Shown here piece by piece: positions 33,701 through 43,109 of a DNA stretch of 64,000 bases. This DNA is from Luteibacter rhizovicinus (GTDB lineage Bacteria; Pseudomonadota; Gammaproteobacteria; Xanthomonadales; Rhodanobacteraceae), in NCBI RefSeq assembly GCF_004342265.1, contig NZ_SMCS01000006.1, positions 124,001 through 188,000 on the forward strand, given 5' to 3'. The notes under the pieces were generated by a model, which worked only from the letters and a program-made list of their open reading frames with translations, did not search any database and was not told the DNA's origin. Within the stretch, counting starts at the first letter, position 1, and each line of letters opens with the position of its first letter. Made by a program: the position numbers and the translations under genes.

Positions 33701-34903
33701 TTACTTCGGCGCCTTCGTGTCGCCGGCTGCCACGTTCTCGTGGATGATCGACTCGATCTCGATATCGGCACTCTTCAGCTGCTGGTCGTATACGGTGGTG
33801 CTGAAAGCCGGCTTGGTCGGCGCCTGCTGCGCGAGCAGCGGGCCGTTCTGGTCGTGCAGACCGACCGTTACCTTGGTCGACAGGCCGAGGCGCAGCGGGT
33901 TCTTGTCGAGCTGTTCGGGCTTGGTGAACACCACGCGGACCGGCACGCGCTGGACGATCTTGATCCAGTTACCCGTGGCGTTCTGCGCGGGCAGCAACGA
34001 GAACGCGCTGCCGCTGCCGATGCCCAGGCTCTGTACCTTCGCGTCGTACTTCACGCCATTGCCGTACACGTCGGCAGTGACTTCGACCGGCTGGCCGATG
34101 CGCATATGGCCGAGCTGCGTTTCCTTGAAGTTGGCATCGATCCACACCTGGTGGAGCGGCACCACGGCCATCAGGGCCGCACCCGTCTGGACACGCTGAC
34201 CGACCTGCACGGAACGCTTGGCGACATAACCGTCGAGCGGCGCCACGAGCGTGGCGCGTATGTCGTCCAGATACGCCGAACGCAGCTTCGCCGCGGCGGC
34301 GCGCACGTCCGGATGCGAAGCGACGACGGTATCGTCGACCAGCACCTTGCTGCTGTTGTACGACTGCTGCGCCGAGGAAAGCGAGCTTTCGGCGGAGGTC
34401 AGCGTATCCAGCGCGTGCGACAGTTCTTCGGACGAAATCGCACCGGACTTCGCCAGGTCGCGACGACGGTTGTAGTCGGCGCGGGCCTTGTCGACGGCGG
34501 TCTTGCGCACGGCCATATCGGCCTGCGCGCTGGTCACGTTGTTGTACAGGCCGCGAACCTTGCGCACGGTGTTGGCGAGGTTGGCGCGAGCGCTTTCCAG
34601 CGCGACATCGGCATCGCTCGGATCGAGCTTCACCAGCACGTCGCCCTGGTGGACGAGGTCGCCGTCGTCGGCACCGATGCTGATGACCGTGCCCGGCACC
34701 TGCGGCGTGATCTGCACGACGTTGCCGTTGACGTAAGCATCGTCGGTATCTTCGTACCAGCGGCCGTCGACGAAATACCAGACGACCCATGCGGCGATGG
34801 CGAGCACGAGAACGACGACGAGCAGCTTAAGGAAGAACCCGCGACGGCTCTTCGGGGGCGGCGCAACGACGGCGCCGGCGGGGGCGGAAGTTTCAGTGGA
34901 CAT
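33701..34903 (-). CDS. emrA: EmrA-like membrane fusion protein
   Basis: Periplasmic adaptor of the HlyD/EmrA family, 400 aa. One N-terminal membrane anchor (FFLKLLVVVLVLAIAAWVVWYF), then a biotinyl-lipoyl half (VNGNVVQITPQVPGTVISIGADDGDLVHQGDVLVKLD), a helical hairpin (about residues 110-200), and the second half with APLDGYVAKRSVQVGQRV. The C-terminal region is Gln/Pro-rich. GAGG lies upstream of the ATG. It is 17 bp after the TolC-like gene and just before emrB. It links the exporter to the outer-membrane channel. Confidence 0.94.
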   Translation of the reverse strand: MSTETSAPAGAVVAPPPKSRRGFFLKLLVVVLVLAIAAWVVWYFVDGRWYEDTDDAYVNGNVVQITPQVPGTVISIGADDGDLVHQGDVLVKLDPSDADVALESARANLANTVRKVRGLYNNVTSAQADMAVRKTAVDKARADYNRRRDLAKSGAISSEELSHALDTLTSAESSLSSAQQSYNSSKVLVDDTVVASHPDVRAAAAKLRSAYLDDIRATLVAPLDGYVAKRSVQVGQRVQTGAALMAVVPLHQVWIDANFKETQLGHMRIGQPVEVTADVYGNGVKYDAKVQSLGIGSGSAFSLLPAQNATGNWIKIVQRVPVRVVFTKPEQLDKNPLRLGLSTKVTVGLHDQNGPLLAQQAPTKPAFSTTVYDQQLKSADIEIESIIHENVAAGDTKAPK

Positions 34904-34920
34904 CGGAGCAGCCTCGGGAC

Positions 34921-36381
34921 TTAGTTATTGACTGGCGCGACGGCGGCGACCGGCTGGTCGCCCGCCTCGGGGCGGAAACCGCCGCCGAGCGCCTGAATGA
35001 GTTGGACGGAAAGATCGACCTGCTGCGAACGCAATGCGGCCATGCGCTGCTCGGACTGGAGCAGTTGCTGGCGCACGATCAGCGATTCCAGATAGCTGCC
35101 GACACCGGCCTTGTAACGCTGCTGCGACAAGTCGTAAGCCTGCTGCGCGGCGTCCTGGGCGCGTTGCTGCGCGTCGATCTGCGTGGTCATCGATGCCAGG
35201 CCCGACAGATCGTCGGACACTTCGTTAAGCGCACCGACCAGCGTCTTGTTGTACTGCGCGACCGCCAGGTCGTAGTCGGCATCCTTGCCGGCGAGGTTCG
35301 CGCGCAGACGGCCACCGTCGAAGATCGGGAGACTGACCGCCGGGGCGACCTGATAGAAACGGTCGCGCGAACTGAACAAGCCAGCCGACCCGCCGCTGAC
35401 GAGAGCGCCGAGAGCGCTCAGGCTGACGTTGGGCAGGAACTGGGTCTTTGCCGAAGCGATGTCTTTCGACGTCGCTTCGACGCGCCAGCGCGCGGCGACG
35501 AGGTCGGCGCGACGGCCGACAAGTTCGGCGGGCAAGCTGGACGGAACGGCAACAGCCGCCGGATTCAGCGTCGCCGGACGAGCGATATCGAGACCGCGGT
35601 CCGGCCCCTTGCCCAACAGGACGGCCAACTGGATGCGGGCGGAGTCGATGTCGCGTTCGGCAACCGCCACTTCGCGCTCGGCGCTGGCGACTTCGGTCTC
35701 ACCCTGCTTCAGCGTGATCTGGTTGTCGACGCCGGCGGAAACGCGCTGGCGGGTCAGGTCGTACGACGACTTGCTGCGGTCGAGCTCGGCCTTGGCCACG
35801 TCGAGCTGCGCGAACGCATAACCGAGCTGCGAATAGGCACGGGCGACGTTGGTGGACAGTTCGATACGCGCCGCGCGTGCATCGATTTCCTGCGCGTGGG
35901 CCGAGCCAACCGCCGCTTCCCATGCGGTCCGCTTGCCACCCCATACGTCGAGGTCCCAGCTGAAGCTGGCGTAGCCGTACTTCACCCACTCGAAGTGACC
36001 GCCGATGGGCGAGGGGATCAGCGAGTTCGGCAGACGGGCACCCGCGAGGCTGGCGCCGGCGCTCAAGGTCGGCTTACGCGTGGCATCGGCCGCACCGGCC
36101 TGCGCCTGCGCCTGACGCGCACGGGCATCGGCCGAGGCGAGATCGGGGTTGTCCTTCAGTGCTTCTTCGATCAGCGCGTTGAGCTGGCTGTCGCCGAGTC
36201 CCGTCCACCAGTCGGCGGCCGGCCACGCGGCCGGCGAAACGGCGACCTTCGAAAGGCTGCGCTCGGCGTGAAGCGAATTGGGGTCGGTGAGGGTACCGTC
36301 CGGATGCAGGCCGCCGCTGCTTGCGCAGCCAGCAAGAACCAACGCCAATCCGGTAGCCGCCACGAGTGTGTGCAGACGCAT
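34921..36381 (-). CDS. TolC/OprM-type outer-membrane efflux lipoprotein
   Basis: Outer-membrane channel of the NodT/OprM family, 486 aa. The lipoprotein signal reads LVAATGLALVLAGC, with the lipidated Cys in an LAGC lipobox. Two OEP repeats follow, rich in Ala/Gln/Leu helices (NPDLASADARARQAQAQAG ... and DAAQQAYDLSQQRYKAGVGSYLE). GWWTGLGD-like WWTGLGDSQLNALIEEAL near the start is a family mark. The ATG at 36381 gives the lipoprotein signal; the 36-residue upstream extension is rejected. It is second in the operon, 23 bp after marR. Confidence 0.93.
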   Translation of the reverse strand: MRLHTLVAATGLALVLAGCASSGGLHPDGTLTDPNSLHAERSLSKVAVSPAAWPAADWWTGLGDSQLNALIEEALKDNPDLASADARARQAQAQAGAADATRKPTLSAGASLAGARLPNSLIPSPIGGHFEWVKYGYASFSWDLDVWGGKRTAWEAAVGSAHAQEIDARAARIELSTNVARAYSQLGYAFAQLDVAKAELDRSKSSYDLTRQRVSAGVDNQITLKQGETEVASAEREVAVAERDIDSARIQLAVLLGKGPDRGLDIARPATLNPAAVAVPSSLPAELVGRRADLVAARWRVEATSKDIASAKTQFLPNVSLSALGALVSGGSAGLFSSRDRFYQVAPAVSLPIFDGGRLRANLAGKDADYDLAVAQYNKTLVGALNEVSDDLSGLASMTTQIDAQQRAQDAAQQAYDLSQQRYKAGVGSYLESLIVRQQLLQSEQRMAALRSQQVDLSVQLIQALGGGFRPEAGDQPVAAVAPVNN

Positions 36382-36404
36382 AAGTAATTGCCTGGGCAGG
36401 GTTT

Positions 36405-36857
36405 CTAATTGCGAAGGGCGTTGAGAACGCGCTCTAGATAGTCGTGCAGACGATCGCGCTCTTCCTGATTCAGATCGCGCTGGGCGCATTCCAGCGTGGC
36501 GACGTTGCTCTCATGCATGTGTTTCCAGAGTGCTTCGCCGGCTTCCGTCAATTCGATGCGGAGCGCGCGCCGGTCCTGCTCGTGCGGTTGCCGGCGCAGA
36601 TAGCCCTTGGTTTCCAGCTGGTCGAGAAGGCGCGTCATCGCGCCGCCGTCCAGATCGATGGCGCGGGCCAGCTCGGTGGCGGACATCGAGCCGCTGACGG
36701 CGAGCCGCTTCAACACTAGGAACTGGGTGAAGCGAAGTCCAACCCCCTGCGCGGCCAGCTCGGCCTCAAGCCGACGGACGATCTCCGTACGGACCTGGCC
36801 GACCAGAGCGCCGAGGCTGTCCCTGCCGTCGATCGGAAAGCAATAGGGGGTGTTCAT
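36405..36857 (-). CDS. MarR/EmrR-family repressor
   Basis: Repressor of the downstream efflux operon, 150 aa. Winged helix with LAVSGSMSATELARAIDLDGGAMTRLLDQLETKGYLRRQPHEQDRRALRIELTEAG, the classic MarR recognition helix and DxR wing. The ATG at 36857 gives the family's usual N-terminus. No ribosome site precedes it, and a near-consensus -10 (TAGAAT) ends only 8 bp upstream, so the mRNA may be leaderless. The ATTGC-TC-GCAAT palindrome in the promoter spacer is the likely self-operator, with drug-like ligands as inducers. Confidence 0.92.
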   Translation of the reverse strand: MNTPYCFPIDGRDSLGALVGQVRTEIVRRLEAELAAQGVGLRFTQFLVLKRLAVSGSMSATELARAIDLDGGAMTRLLDQLETKGYLRRQPHEQDRRALRIELTEAGEALWKHMHESNVATLECAQRDLNQEERDRLHDYLERVLNALRN

Positions 36858-36865
36858 GGCCGCGT

Positions 36866-36893
36866 ATTCTATTGCTCGCAATATAGTTGTCAA
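36866..36893 (-). promoter_or_regulatory. Promoter and MarR-type operator of the efflux operon
   Basis: On the minus strand TTGACA (36888-36893) and TAGAAT (36866-36871) are 16 bp apart. The spacer holds a perfect inverted repeat ATTGC/GCAAT (36871-36882) overlapping the -10, placing a repressor exactly over the polymerase site. Confidence 0.8.
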
Positions 36894-36947
36894 GGCAAAT
36901 AACCCAATGACAGCTAAATTGAGTAATTTCTCAATTCGCGGCGAGAT

Positions 36948-37187
36948 TCATCCGAGTTCGTCCGCGATCAGGGCGGCCAGGCCTTCGTCGCGAATCTGGA
37001 ATAAATCGAACACGCCCAAGGCCTTGAGGGTCGGCAGCTGGGCCAGCAAGCGCGGCTCCAGGGTTCGCCGCAACGCCTCGGGCGTCATCGGATCGAGCAT
37101 TGCCAGAGCACAGGCAACGAAGGTAGTCAGGGCATCGGGCGCTTCGTTACCGCGCTCGACGACTTGCAAACGGGCATGACGGTGCAT
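36948..37187 (-). CDS. Small hypothetical protein
   Basis: Unrecognised 79-aa soluble protein, MHRHARLQVVERGNEAPDAL at the start, then LTTFVACALAMLDPMTPEALRRTLEPRLLAQLPTLKALGVFDLFQIRDEGLAALIADELG, a mostly helical sequence with a regular Leu pattern. GGGAGAT lies six bases upstream of the ATG at 37187. It sits between the efflux operon promoter and the divergent AraC gene. Codon use looks like its neighbours, which supports a real gene, but there is no family match I can name. Confidence 0.5.
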   Translation of the reverse strand: MHRHARLQVVERGNEAPDALTTFVACALAMLDPMTPEALRRTLEPRLLAQLPTLKALGVFDLFQIRDEGLAALIADELG

Positions 37188-37329
37188 CGGAATCTCCCAC
37201 GGGGATAGGGGGAACCGGCCTTCAGCTTGCGCGTGGGTTCGGTCGCCCAATAGGGCGAGCGAACATCCTAGGTGCGGAACGTGGCGTCCTGATATCGTTA
37301 TCGGGTCAACTTATGTCGAGAATCGGCCA

Positions 37330-38118
37330 ATGCTGCACGAGCTGCTGTTGCAGGCGCTGGAACGCGCCGACGGACCGCCGTTGATCGCTTACCGCGCGGA
37401 AGGAGATATTCCACTCGCCGAATCGGACTGGCATCGCCACGTGCGCGGTCAGTTCTTTTACGTAGAGGAAGGTCTTTTCATAACGCGTACCGAAAGCGGG
37501 TCGTGGCTGTTGCCGCCGCATCGGGCGGGCTGGTTGCCTCCGGGCGTGCTGCATACGGTCAGCATCGCCGGCCCCAGCCGTGGCTGGGGTGTCTTCATCG
37601 CCCCCGATGCCGCTGTCGGATTACCGGATCACACCTGTGTCGTCGGCGCGAACGATTTGCTGCGTTCGCTGGTCGAGCGCGCAGCTAGCTGGACGTACAC
37701 CGACGACCTGGTACCCGAGCAGGAACGCATCCTCTCGGTACTTCTGGACGAAATCCGCCGCGCCCCCGTCGAATCGCTGCATCTCCCCATGCCCATCGAC
37801 CGTCGCCTGCGCCGCGTCGCCCTCGCGATGATGGAACACCCCGACGACACGCGCGGCATCGAGGACTGGGCAACGTGGGCAGGCATGTCGTCGCGCACGC
37901 TCAGCCGGCTGTTCCGACAGGAAACCCAGTGCAGCGTCGCGCAATGGCGCCAGCAGGCACGCCTCACCCGCGCACTGGAACGCCTTGCAACAGGCGAGGC
38001 GGTATCGAGCGTCGCCGATGCATTGGGCTATGCAACGCCCAGCGCATTCGTGGCGATGTTCCGCAAGGCATTCGGCGAATCGCCGGGACGGTACCTGGCC
38101 CGGCAGGCCGCTGGGTGA
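37330..38118 (+). CDS. AraC-family regulator with cupin sensor
   Basis: Transcription factor, 262 aa. The N-terminal cupin half has WHRHVRGQFFYVEEGLFI and LPPHRAGWLPPGVLHTV, and the C-terminal AraC DNA-binding half contains GIEDWATWAGMSSRTLSRLFRQETQCSVAQWRQQARLTRALERLATGEAVSSVADALGYATPSAFVAMFRKAFGESPGRYL, two helix-turn-helices. This resembles the NimR/YdeC type that often controls an adjacent exporter. The nearest candidate on the other side is the small gene at 36948 and the efflux operon; no transporter follows on its own strand. Confidence 0.88.
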   Translation: MLHELLLQALERADGPPLIAYRAEGDIPLAESDWHRHVRGQFFYVEEGLFITRTESGSWLLPPHRAGWLPPGVLHTVSIAGPSRGWGVFIAPDAAVGLPDHTCVVGANDLLRSLVERAASWTYTDDLVPEQERILSVLLDEIRRAPVESLHLPMPIDRRLRRVALAMMEHPDDTRGIEDWATWAGMSSRTLSRLFRQETQCSVAQWRQQARLTRALERLATGEAVSSVADALGYATPSAFVAMFRKAFGESPGRYLARQAAG

Positions 38119-38221
38119 TGTCGCGGAGCGCAGACGGTATGGTCCGCGCAACTTTCGATCTTGAACTTGTCGACGCCGCGCTTCGTGTCGTGGCGTTGCA
38201 GTAAAAGTACGCCTGAAGACC

Positions 38222-38362
38222 CTGTGGGAGCGCGCCTGCGCGCGAAAGCCAACGGAGCGATGAAGCGGGTGGCTAAACGTCGCAAGCCCGGATTCCGGGC
38301 TGCGATGGTCACGCACGGCATCTGCGCTCCGTTGGCTTTCGCGCGCAGGCGCGCTCCCACAG
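38222..38362. repeat. BIME-like composite repeat, type A
   Basis: A 38-bp arm (38222-38259, beginning CTGTGGGAGCGCGCCTGCGC) is repeated as a perfect reverse complement at 38325-38362. Between them is a central hairpin (AAGCCCGGATTCCGGGCT). The same arm occurs at 47248-47279. Confidence 0.8.
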
Positions 38363-38386
38363 AGAACCACGTAACCGTCGCGGTTG

Positions 38387-40783
38387 TTACTGGCCCAGCT
38401 TTTCGCGGAACAGTTCGTCGATACGGCGGTATTCGTCGTACCAGGAATCCGCGTGTACGAAGCCGTGGCGTTCCATCGGGTACAGCGACATCCAGAAGTT
38501 CTTCTTGTGCAGCTCGATGAAGCGCTGGTACAGGCGGATCGAATCGCTGGCGAGTACGTTGTCGTCGATGAGGCCGTGCATGATCAGCAGCGGATCGGCG
38601 AGTTTGTCCGCGTATTCGATCGGCGAACTGGTGCGGTAGGCCTCGGGGTCGATCTGCGGATCGTTGAGGATGTTCGACGTGTATTCGTGGTTGTACGTCG
38701 TCCAGTCCGTGACCGGACGCAGCGCGGCGCCGGCCGCGAATTCGCCCGGTGCGCGCAGCAGCGACATCAACGTCATGAAACCGCCGTAGCTGCCGCCGTA
38801 CATGCCTACGCGTTTCGGATCGACACCCTGGTTTTTCACCAGCCACGCTTTGCCGTCGAGCAGGTCGTCGAGTTCCGGGTGACCCATGTTGCGGTAGATC
38901 GCGGTGCGCCACGCACGGCCATAGCCTTCCGATGCGCGATAGTCCAGATCGAGAACGACGTAGCCGCGCTGCACGAGCAGGTTATGGAACATCTGCTCGC
39001 GGAAATAGGCCGGGTAGGACAGGTGCACGTTCTGCAGATAACCCGCGCCATGCACGAAGATCACGGCGGGACGACCGCTTGCCTGCGCGGCATCCGCCGG
39101 TCTATAGAACTTCGCCCAGATCGTGCCGGCGCCGTGCGCCGAGGGCACTTCGACGATCTTCGGCGCGATCCATTCGCGCGTTCTGAAATCCGCTTTACGC
39201 GTATCGGTCAGCTCGCGGGGAGCCGTCCCTTCGACGCCCGCCGCGGCAAGCTGCGAAGGCATGTACGAGGTCGAGTGCAGCACGGCGAGCTGGCGGCCAT
39301 CCGGCGACAGGACGAAGTCGTCCATGCCTTCATAATGCGTTACCCGCTGCATGTCGCCACCGGCGGCCGCGACGCGGTAGACGTCGTAGCTATACGGCGC
39401 GGTCCGGTTGCTGCGCAGGTAGAACCAGCGGCCGTCGTCGGAAAGAACCGGGTGGCTCACCTCGAAACGACCGGACGTCAACGCCTTCGCCGACGCGCCA
39501 GCCTTGCGCATATATAGCTGCGAATAGCCCGATTCCTCGCTGAGGTACCAGAGCGTACCGCTGTCTTTCAGCCAGCCAAAATCGTTGAAATTCCAGTTGA
39601 TCCACGCCGTATCCGTCAGACGGTGTTCGCTGACCAGCGTGTGATGCGCGAAATCGACGGACGCGATCCAGCGATCCTTGTTGTCGATGGCGCGCAGTTC
39701 GACCGCGACATGGCGACCGTCGTCGCTCCAGACGACGCCCGGGCTGTAATCGGCGTTGACGATGACCGGCCGCACCGCGGGCGCCTTCAATGCATCGGCT
39801 TCGTCGTTCTTGCCGGCCTTGCGCAACGCGGCGGCGCTCTGGGAACGCAGCGCGGCGAGCGGGTCCTGTCCGATACCCGGCAGTCCGTCGGTTTTCAGGG
39901 CATAGCGCTGGCGCGAACCCAGATCGAACAGCAACAGCGACTGCGGCGCCGGGTCCTTGCGGCCGACGTACGGGCGTACGTCCTCGTCCTCCGCATAACC
40001 CGAGTCGGTGACGTAATGGGTGAGCTTGGGCGTCTTGCCTGCGTCATGGTCCTTTGCTTCGGTAACCACGAGCATCCAGCGGCCATCGGGCGAAAGTTCG
40101 GTGTCGACGATTTTCAGATCCTTGCCGACGTACAGCGGACGCGGTGCGCGGCCCGGATCGGCGGCGGCAAGATCGCGTTCGGCGTCGCGCTTCGCGTCCT
40201 TGTCGGCTTTCAGCTTGCGCAACGTGCTGAAAAGCGCCTGCTGGCCGTCTTCGAGCGTATCGGTGGCTTTCTCGTCCGGGTCATCGCCAGCCCGCAGCAC
40301 GACCGCGGGGGCAGCCACGGCGGCGGCGATGTCATAGACAAACCAGTCGTTGCCGACGCGGTACTGAAGCGTGCGGCCATCGGCGGAGAACCGCGGGGCC
40401 GTTTCCTCGTCGCTGGTGCGCGTGACCTGGATGGTGCGCCCGCCTTCGCGGAGGAACACGTCGCCATGACGGATGAACGCGGCACGCCGATGCTCGCGGT
40501 CGAACACCGCCTGGCCATCGGCCGCCGCCACGGCGGCCGGGTCGAGGCGTTCGGGCGTGCCGCCCGAGGCGGATACCCGCCACAGATCGCGTACCGGACT
40601 GCCATCGCGCTTCAGCGAGTAGTAGATCGTCTGCCCGTCGATGCTCCAGTACGGCTTTTCGACCGCCTGACCGATCCAGTCGGGATTGGCCATGATCTTT
40701 TCCATGTCGAGCGGTTCGACAGTGGCGGCCATGGCGGAACCGGTGCCGAGAGCGGCGAACAGGGCAACGACGAGGGAACGCAT
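38387..40783 (-). CDS. Secreted S9 family dipeptidyl/oligopeptidase
   Basis: Serine peptidase with a beta-propeller and an alpha/beta-hydrolase domain, 798 aa. Signal peptide MRSLVVALFAALGTGSAMAA (1-20), so it acts in the periplasm or outside. Catalytic residues are visible: Ser in GMYGGSYGGFM, Asp in IMHGLIDDNV, His in ERHGFVHAD. The WD-like propeller repeats include SPDGRWMLVVT and SPDGRQLAVLHS. The ATG at 40783 follows AGGAAG and begins the signal peptide; the 47-residue upstream extension is rejected. It is divergent from a second S9 peptidase at 40914, sharing a 130-bp promoter region. Confidence 0.92.
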   Translation of the reverse strand: MRSLVVALFAALGTGSAMAATVEPLDMEKIMANPDWIGQAVEKPYWSIDGQTIYYSLKRDGSPVRDLWRVSASGGTPERLDPAAVAAADGQAVFDREHRRAAFIRHGDVFLREGGRTIQVTRTSDEETAPRFSADGRTLQYRVGNDWFVYDIAAAVAAPAVVLRAGDDPDEKATDTLEDGQQALFSTLRKLKADKDAKRDAERDLAAADPGRAPRPLYVGKDLKIVDTELSPDGRWMLVVTEAKDHDAGKTPKLTHYVTDSGYAEDEDVRPYVGRKDPAPQSLLLFDLGSRQRYALKTDGLPGIGQDPLAALRSQSAAALRKAGKNDEADALKAPAVRPVIVNADYSPGVVWSDDGRHVAVELRAIDNKDRWIASVDFAHHTLVSEHRLTDTAWINWNFNDFGWLKDSGTLWYLSEESGYSQLYMRKAGASAKALTSGRFEVSHPVLSDDGRWFYLRSNRTAPYSYDVYRVAAAGGDMQRVTHYEGMDDFVLSPDGRQLAVLHSTSYMPSQLAAAGVEGTAPRELTDTRKADFRTREWIAPKIVEVPSAHGAGTIWAKFYRPADAAQASGRPAVIFVHGAGYLQNVHLSYPAYFREQMFHNLLVQRGYVVLDLDYRASEGYGRAWRTAIYRNMGHPELDDLLDGKAWLVKNQGVDPKRVGMYGGSYGGFMTLMSLLRAPGEFAAGAALRPVTDWTTYNHEYTSNILNDPQIDPEAYRTSSPIEYADKLADPLLIMHGLIDDNVLASDSIRLYQRFIELHKKNFWMSLYPMERHGFVHADSWYDEYRRIDELFREKLGQ

Positions 40784-40913
40784 GCGGGACTTCCTGCGGG
40801 CAAATATTTCAAAGCATAGCCGAGCGGCCAACGACCGCAACCGCCAGGGGTCCCGCTGACGGGAGGGCCGGCACAGGGGTACCCTCGGTGTTTTCACCCA
40901 GTGGAAGACAGAC

Positions 40914-43007
40914 ATGCGGTCCACCGTCCCCTACATTTTCGCGGCCGCGCTTGCGCTGGCCGGCGCCGCGCACGCCGCGACCTCCCAGGCTCCGGCCACG
41001 CCGAAGCGCATGGTTTCCGAAACGTTGGCCGGCATGCCGGTCAACGACCCGTACCGCTGGCTGGAAGATGCGAATTCGCCGGAAGTGAAGACGTGGATCG
41101 AGGCGCAGAACGCACACACGGAAGCGACGATCGCGGCGATGCCACACGGCAAGGAGCTGTCGGCGCGTATCCGCGAACTGGCGATTACCTCCACCACACG
41201 GTCGTCGCCGACACTCGCAGGCGGCACGCTGTTCTATATGCAGAACACGCCGCCGCAGCCGCAGCCCGTCCTCGTCGCGCAGAAGTGGCCGGACGGCCAG
41301 CCGCGCACGCTGGTGGACCTCAACGCCAACGGCGGCGGCACTGCGATCACCGAATACTGGCCTTCGCCCAGCGGTCGTTATCTCGCGTACGGCACGGCCG
41401 AAGGCGGTAGCGAACTGACGACGATCCATGTACTCGACACGGAAACCGGCAAGGCGCTGAACGATTCGCTGCCCTACGCCGGCGGCGGCACGACGCCGCA
41501 GGGTCTGGCGTGGGATGCGGATGAAAAGGGCTTTACCTATGTGCGCTTCGACGCACCGAAGGCCGGCGCCGAGGTGAAGGAGTTCGATGCGACGCTCGCG
41601 CATCACCGCCTGGGCGACGCCGTTGCGCTGGATAAGGCGGTGTTCGGCAAGGGCTATTCGAAAGTCGCCGAATACATCCTGCTCGAAGCGCCCGGTGGCA
41701 AGGACGTCGCCGTTCTCGCGAACGAAGGCGACGGCGGCCCGGCTGAGGTGTACTTCCGCCGCGACGGCAAGCTCGAGCGCGTACTCGGCCGCGATGCCGA
41801 CGTTCGTTCGGCCAGCTGGGTCAACGGCCGTCTGTTCGTGGTGGCCTTTGAAGGCGCGCCGCGCGGGAAGATCGTTGCGATCGATGCTTCCGGCAAACAC
41901 ACAGACGTCCTGCCGCAGGGCGATACCGCCATCCAGCACGTGGCCCCCCTGGGCGATGGCTTCATCGTGACGCGCAGCGCCGGCCCCGACTGGTCGGCCG
42001 AGCAGTACGACGCCAGCGGAAAGCTGGTGCGTCGCGTACCCCTGCCAGCCAGCGGCGTTTCGATCAACGGCATCGCGTCCGAATCGGGACAGGACAAAGC
42101 ACTGATCACCTACGCCGGCTGGACGTCGCCGACCCGCTGGGCGGAATACGACGGCAAGACCGGTGCACTGAAAACCGTGTTCGAAGTGAAGGCTGCGGCC
42201 GACTATTCGAAGGTTCGCGTCACGCGCATCGACGGCGTATCGAAAGACGGCAGCAAGGTACCGGTGACGATTATCGCGATGGACGGCGTGCAGGCGAACG
42301 GCAAGCGCCCGACCATCCTGTACAGCTACGGCGGCTTCGGCATTCCCGTCACGCCGGGTTTCATCGGCGCGAACCTGGCATGGCTGGAACGCGGCGGCGT
42401 GCTTGCCTACGCGAATATCCGTGGCGGCAACGAGTTCGGCGAGGGCTGGCACGAACAGGGTCAGAAGCTGCTGAAGCAGAACGTCTTCGACGACTTCTAC
42501 GCCGCCGCCCAGGCACTGGTGAAGACCGGCTGGACCGACACGAAGCACCTCGGCATCCTCGGCGGAAGCAACGGCGGGCTGCTGATGGGGGCGTCGCTGG
42601 TCCAGCATCCGGAGCAGTACCGCGCGGTGGTCGGCAGTGTCGGCATCTATGACGTGCCGCGCCATGAGACGGCTTTCGCCAACGGCCCGTATAACGTCAG
42701 CGAGTACGGCACGGTGTCCGATCCGGCACAGGCGAAAGCCACGCTGGCGTATTCGCCGCTGCACAACGTCAAGGCAGGCACCGCGTATCCGGCCGTCCTG
42801 CTCACGACGGGTGCGAACGATCCGCGCGTCGCGCCGTGGCAGTCGCGGAAGTTCGCGGCGGCACTGCAGGGCGCGACCACGTCGGGCCAACCCGTGCTGC
42901 TTCTGACCCGCATGAACGCGGGGCATGGCATCGGTGCGCCGTTCAGTCAGCGCGTAGGCAACGCGGCGTTGGCGATGACGTTCTTTGCGACGGAACTGGG
43001 GTTGTAA
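40914..43007 (+). CDS. Secreted prolyl oligopeptidase (S9A)
   Basis: Cuts short peptides after proline, 697 aa, the usual length plus signal peptide (MRSTVPYIFAAALALAGAAHAA, 1-22). The N-terminal DPYRWLEDANSPEVKTWIEAQN is the S9A hallmark. Catalytic Ser lies in GILGGSNGGLLMG, Asp in TTGANDPRVAP and His in MNAGHGIG. The second-domain motif GGNEFGEGWHEQG is also typical. It is divergent from the S9 peptidase and ends at a repeat-built terminator. Together they suggest periplasmic peptide scavenging. Confidence 0.94.
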   Translation: MRSTVPYIFAAALALAGAAHAATSQAPATPKRMVSETLAGMPVNDPYRWLEDANSPEVKTWIEAQNAHTEATIAAMPHGKELSARIRELAITSTTRSSPTLAGGTLFYMQNTPPQPQPVLVAQKWPDGQPRTLVDLNANGGGTAITEYWPSPSGRYLAYGTAEGGSELTTIHVLDTETGKALNDSLPYAGGGTTPQGLAWDADEKGFTYVRFDAPKAGAEVKEFDATLAHHRLGDAVALDKAVFGKGYSKVAEYILLEAPGGKDVAVLANEGDGGPAEVYFRRDGKLERVLGRDADVRSASWVNGRLFVVAFEGAPRGKIVAIDASGKHTDVLPQGDTAIQHVAPLGDGFIVTRSAGPDWSAEQYDASGKLVRRVPLPASGVSINGIASESGQDKALITYAGWTSPTRWAEYDGKTGALKTVFEVKAAADYSKVRVTRIDGVSKDGSKVPVTIIAMDGVQANGKRPTILYSYGGFGIPVTPGFIGANLAWLERGGVLAYANIRGGNEFGEGWHEQGQKLLKQNVFDDFYAAAQALVKTGWTDTKHLGILGGSNGGLLMGASLVQHPEQYRAVVGSVGIYDVPRHETAFANGPYNVSEYGTVSDPAQAKATLAYSPLHNVKAGTAYPAVLLTTGANDPRVAPWQSRKFAAALQGATTSGQPVLLLTRMNAGHGIGAPFSQRVGNAALAMTFFATELGL

Positions 43008-43015
43008 AAGCACTC

Positions 43016-43047
43016 GCTCGTTGTAGGAGCGCACTCCTACAACGAGC
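43016..43047 (+). terminator. Perfect 14-bp hairpin built from a REP unit
   Basis: GCTCGTTGTAGGAG and CTCCTACAACGAGC form a 14-bp perfect stem around CGCA, 9 bp after the peptidase stop. It contains the TGTAGGAGCGC repeat core, and lacks a T-tract. Confidence 0.65.
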
Positions 43048-43109
43048 TTCTGAAGTCGCGATTCATCGCGGTGCCGTTTAGTGAGACCCCTTAGATTGTC
43101 AGTGCGGCG

